Positions 61,201 through 64,000 of a DNA stretch of 64,000 nucleotides are shown here, in pieces. The position numbers and the translations under genes are program-made. Below the pieces are notes generated by a model that saw only the letters and a list, made by a program, of their open reading frames with translations, was not told where the DNA came from and made no database searches. The stretch comes from Clostridia bacterium. GTDB taxonomy: Bacteria > Acidobacteriota > Terriglobia > Terriglobales > Acidobacteriaceae. Every line of letters starts with the position of its first letter. Positions within the stretch are counted from its first letter, which is position 1. The stretch spans positions 434,001 to 498,000 of the forward strand of contig DATMYA010000008.1 of NCBI GenBank assembly GCA_035561135.1, in the 5' to 3' direction.

Positions 61201-62253
61201 ATGCAAAAAAAGATTTCTGTCGGCATTCTTGGCGCTACCGGTATGGTGGGCCAGCGCTTTATTCAGCTTCTCGAAAATCACCCTTGGTTTGAGGTGGCGT
61301 GGCTTGCCGCCTCGGAACGCTCGTCAGAAAAGCCCTACGCCGAAGCCGCCCGCTGGAAGATGCGCACGGCAATCCCTGCGCGCATTGCCGGAATGAAGCT
61401 CTCGCCGGCCGCGCCGGACCACGCGCCGAAGGTGATCTTCGCCGCGCTCGACGCAGATATCGCTCGTGATCTTGAGCCGCAATTCGCCGAAGCCGGTTGC
61501 GCCGTCATCTCGAACTCCAGCGCTTTCCGCATGCACGAGAACGTTCCGCTGGTCATTCCCGAGGTAAACGCCGATCACCTGAAACTGATCGACAAACAGA
61601 CCTGGCGCAAACAGTCCGGCGGGTACATCGTGACGAACCCGAACTGCTCCGCCATCGGACTGGTACTCGCGCTCGCACCGCTGCATAAAACGTTCGGCAT
61701 AGAAAAAATTTTTGTCACAACCATGCAGGCCGTGAGCGGCGCAGGATACCCGGGCGTCGCTTCACTGGACATCCTCGGCAATGTCATTCCGTTCATCAAG
61801 AGCGAAGAAGAGAAGATGGAAGCCGAGACGCGCAAGTTGCTCGGCAAACTGCACGGTGCTGCCGTTGAACAGGCGTCGTTTGGAATGACTGCGCACTGCA
61901 ACCGCGTTGCCGTAGAAGACGGCCACACCGAATCTGTCTCGATTGAATTCAAGAGAAAGGCGACAGCCGATAGCATGATCGCAGCGTGGAATGACTTCCG
62001 AGCCGTTCCACAGGAGCTGAAACTGCCACACGCGCCGGCGCAGCCGATCTTCTACGATGTTCGTCCGGATCGTCCGCAGCCGCGCTTCGACGCGGAACGC
62101 GGCAATGGCATGAGCGCCAGCGTTGGACGCCTGCGTCCGTGCGGCTTGCTCGACTGGAAGTTCACCGTGCTGTCGCATAACACGATTCGCGGGGCCGCCG
62201 GAGCAGCCATCCTGAACGCTGAGTTGCTCAAGGCGCAAGGATACTTCAGCTAA
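61201..62253 (+). CDS. asd: Aspartate-semialdehyde dehydrogenase (archaeal/fungal-type)
   Basis: A 350-residue NADP-dependent enzyme that makes aspartate semialdehyde for lysine, DAP, threonine and methionine synthesis. Rossmann GATGMVGQRF is at the start; the nucleophile is Cys149 in VTNPNCSAI, and the acid-base His242 lies in NRVAVEDGHTES. The motif set is that of the archaeal-type Asd, not the E. coli type. ATG 61201 is chosen; a short extension to 61186 is possible. Upstream, 60962-61200 is non-coding. It forms a pathway set with lysC and dapB. Confidence 0.95.
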   Translation: MQKKISVGILGATGMVGQRFIQLLENHPWFEVAWLAASERSSEKPYAEAARWKMRTAIPARIAGMKLSPAAPDHAPKVIFAALDADIARDLEPQFAEAGCAVISNSSAFRMHENVPLVIPEVNADHLKLIDKQTWRKQSGGYIVTNPNCSAIGLVLALAPLHKTFGIEKIFVTTMQAVSGAGYPGVASLDILGNVIPFIKSEEEKMEAETRKLLGKLHGAAVEQASFGMTAHCNRVAVEDGHTESVSIEFKRKATADSMIAAWNDFRAVPQELKLPHAPAQPIFYDVRPDRPQPRFDAERGNGMSASVGRLRPCGLLDWKFTVLSHNTIRGAAGAAILNAELLKAQGYFS

Positions 62254-62371
62254 ATGCGATCCGTGGTCAGACATATCCGTAATCAGACTTTACGTCTCCG
62301 CGTTCAGCGTGGCATGAAGTTGGAGCTGAGGGCGGAAGTCCGCAGCTAAAACGAACCGAGAAGCGCATTCC

Positions 62372-63745
62372 ATGATTGTGATGAAATTCGGCGGCACGTC
62401 CGTCGAAAATGCCGAGGCTATCGACCGCGCGTGCGCCATTGTGAAGGGCAGAGCCGCGCGGCGTCCGGTCGTTGTCGTAAGCGCAATGGCCAAAGTGACG
62501 GACACGCTACTTGCCATGGGGCGCGCCGCCGGCGCTAGCGACCGGGAGAAGGCGATCGAACTCTCGCGAGGACTGCGCGAGCGTCACTACAACACGGCAA
62601 GCGAACTGCTCAGGACGGCCGTGTTCACCCAGTTCCACGAAATCCTGGAATGTGAGTTTGATTCGCTGGATGAGCTCCTGCGGGGCATATCGGCCGTCGG
62701 AGAACTGACGCCGCGCACGTCCGACTACGTAGTGGCTTATGGCGAGCGCCTCTCCAGCAAGCTGGTGACTGCCGCATTCTCCGCGCGCGGGCTGAATGCG
62801 ACACTGGTGGATGCGCGTCAGGTCATGATCACCGACGCGCAGCACACGCGCGCCATCCCGCAGGTTGACACTGTCGACGATCGCGTACAGACAATCATCA
62901 AGCCGCTGCTCGACGAGGGCCGGATTCCTGTGATGGGCGGTTTCATTGGCGCAACGCGTGACGGTGTGCAGACAACCATCGGACGCGGCGGGTCAGATTT
63001 TTCGGCTGCGCTGATCGGCTCCGCCCTCAACGCCGAGTCCATAGAGATATGGACCGACGTGGATGGCATGAAGACGACCGATCCGAACATCTGCCCGGAC
63101 GCGCACCGGATCAAGGTCATCAGCTTCGAAGAGGCCGCCGAACTGGCCTACTTCGGGGCGAAGGTGCTGCACCCTGCGACCGTTCTGCCTGCGGTGCAGA
63201 AGAATATCCCTGTGTACGTTCTCAACTCGCGGAATCCGAAGAACGAGGGCACGCTGGTTGTCGCAATCGCGCCCAAGTCGAAGAGTATCTTCAAGGCCAT
63301 TGCCGCCAAGAAGCGCATCACGATTGTCGATGTGGTCGCGGCTCGCATGTTGATGGCGCACGGATTCCTGCGCACAATTTTTGAAGTGTTTGATAGGCAT
63401 CGCTGCCCGGTCGACGTGGTCTCGACTTCGGAGGTCAGCGTCTCACTCACCGTCGACTCCAACGAAGCGATTCCCGCCATCGCCGCCGACCTGGAGAAAA
63501 TTGCCGACGTGAAGTATTCCGGACGCAAGGCAATCGTCTGCCTGGTGGGCGAGAATATTCGCGAAAAGCCAGGCATCGCGGGACAGGTTTTTTCGGCCAT
63601 CGAGGACATCAACGTCCGCATGATTTCGCAGGGAGCGTCGGAAATTAACATTACGTTCGTCATCGACGAGGCCGATGTGCCGGAGACGGTCCGCCGCCTG
63701 CACCAGCAGTTCTTCGCCAATCCAGACCCGGAGACGTTCGATTAG
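62372..63745 (+). CDS. lysC: Aspartokinase (LysC type)
   Basis: A 457-residue kinase that makes aspartyl phosphate, the first step of the aspartate family. The N-terminal kinase core has MKFGGTSV, then GRGGSDFSAALIGSAL (substrate/ATP region) and EIWTDVDGMKTTDPN. The C-terminal third holds two ACT domains (TIVDVVAARMLMAHGFLRTIFEVF and IVCLVGENIREKPGIAGQVFSAIED), which bind the feedback inhibitor (usually lysine or threonine). It lies 118 bp after asd and 29 bp before dapB. Confidence 0.96.
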   Translation: MIVMKFGGTSVENAEAIDRACAIVKGRAARRPVVVVSAMAKVTDTLLAMGRAAGASDREKAIELSRGLRERHYNTASELLRTAVFTQFHEILECEFDSLDELLRGISAVGELTPRTSDYVVAYGERLSSKLVTAAFSARGLNATLVDARQVMITDAQHTRAIPQVDTVDDRVQTIIKPLLDEGRIPVMGGFIGATRDGVQTTIGRGGSDFSAALIGSALNAESIEIWTDVDGMKTTDPNICPDAHRIKVISFEEAAELAYFGAKVLHPATVLPAVQKNIPVYVLNSRNPKNEGTLVVAIAPKSKSIFKAIAAKKRITIVDVVAARMLMAHGFLRTIFEVFDRHRCPVDVVSTSEVSVSLTVDSNEAIPAIAADLEKIADVKYSGRKAIVCLVGENIREKPGIAGQVFSAIEDINVRMISQGASEINITFVIDEADVPETVRRLHQQFFANPDPETFD

Positions 63746-63774
63746 CCAGTGCCTCGAGAGAACAGGAAAACGCC

Positions 63775-64000
63775 ATGAACTTCGTCCTTGTGGGTGCGGG
63801 AAAGACAGGATCGCTTGTCGCGGAAATTGCGCGGGAACGCGGACACAACGTGCGGATCGTGGAACAGGAAGAGAATGAGAACGGCGCTGCGCTGACTCGC
63901 GAGTCGCTCTCCGGCGTAGATGCCGTCATTGACTTCACAACGCCCCAGGCCGTTATCGCCAACATTGAAGCGTGTGCTCGTGCGGGCGCGAACATGGTCG
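63775..64000 (+). CDS. dapB: 4-hydroxy-tetrahydrodipicolinate reductase, 5' part (cut by window end)
   Basis: The first 75 residues are seen: MNFVLVGAGKTGSLVAEIARERG, then NENGAALTRESLSGVDAVIDFTTPQAVIANIEACARAGANM. GAGKTG is the Rossmann loop and DFTTPQA is the classic DapB motif. The enzyme reduces the DAP/lysine intermediate with NAD(P)H. ATG 63775 follows AGGAAAA by 7 bases. The frame is open at the end of the window. Confidence 0.9.
   Translation, partial: MNFVLVGAGKTGSLVAEIARERGHNVRIVEQEENENGAALTRESLSGVDAVIDFTTPQAVIANIEACARAGANMV

Overview
The window looks like chromosomal DNA of an Acidobacteriota species (Terriglobia-like). The reasons are a G+C-rich double-membrane genome (BamA/TamB, LolA, type IV pili, L,D-transpeptidase), the block trigger factor-clpP-clpX-lon-engB, an archaeal/fungal-type asd beside lysC and dapB, many lineage-type secreted proteins of unknown function, and degenerate 7-nt-period repeats at gene ends. 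This assignment is an inference from gene content; no 16S rRNA is present.

Layout. 1-8.6 kb: the 3' end of an Lhr-type helicase gene, an L,D-transpeptidase, an alkyltransferase-like DNA repair protein with Trp at the Cys position, a SnoaL-like protein, a membrane protein, proS, rlmN and an M16 peptidase. 8.6-20.1 kb: a type IV pilin gene behind a long structured leader, then an ABC exporter/TPR/LolA cluster, then a pilus-assembly operon (pilC, pilB, pilM, pilN, pilO, pilP-like, and a pseudopilin-like gene lacking Glu5), without a secretin or PilT. 20.1-25 kb: an A-type Fe-S carrier, a small membrane protein behind a structured leader, RNase D, and two neighbouring decayed genes for secreted proteins (one truncated, one frameshifted).

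25.2-29.8 kb: a compact integrative element (about 4.5 kb) in a tRNA-Leu(UAG) gene. It has a 55-bp att duplication, a tyrosine recombinase co-oriented with a CGNR-like zinc-finger protein, a divergent rightward operon (excisionase-like HTH and two winged-helix-like proteins), a three-box operator between the two operons, a 570-bp non-coding segment rich in inverted repeats (possible origin), two tiny membrane proteins, and a 20-bp repeat at each end that resembles integrase arm sites. It has no virion or conjugation genes and no recognised cargo. It is the best candidate here for something undescribed.

29.9-41.5 kb: DUF3467, a GT39-like membrane glycosyltransferase, family-5 uracil-DNA glycosylase, a MITE-like repeat, a small monooxygenase-fold protein, and the protein-quality-control block tig-clpP-clpX-lon-engB. 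41.5-49.5 kb, minus strand: the outer-membrane biogenesis operon bamA-(SurA-N protein)-tamB-pcm, with an ATGA start/stop overlap between the first two genes. 49.7-64 kb: a ThiF/MoeB-type E1 enzyme, a repeat-rich spacer, secreted helical-repeat and hypothetical proteins, an MFS transporter, an ECF sigma/anti-sigma/DUF4097 operon, aroK, an AI-2E-family permease, galT, and the diaminopimelate/lysine genes asd-lysC-dapB (dapB cut by the window end).

Most of the window is ordinary housekeeping and envelope biology. The unusual signals are the tRNA-Leu element, the dispersed 7-nt-period repeats, the Glu5-less glycine/serine-rich pseudopilin, and the structured leaders upstream of pilA and the 20973 gene.
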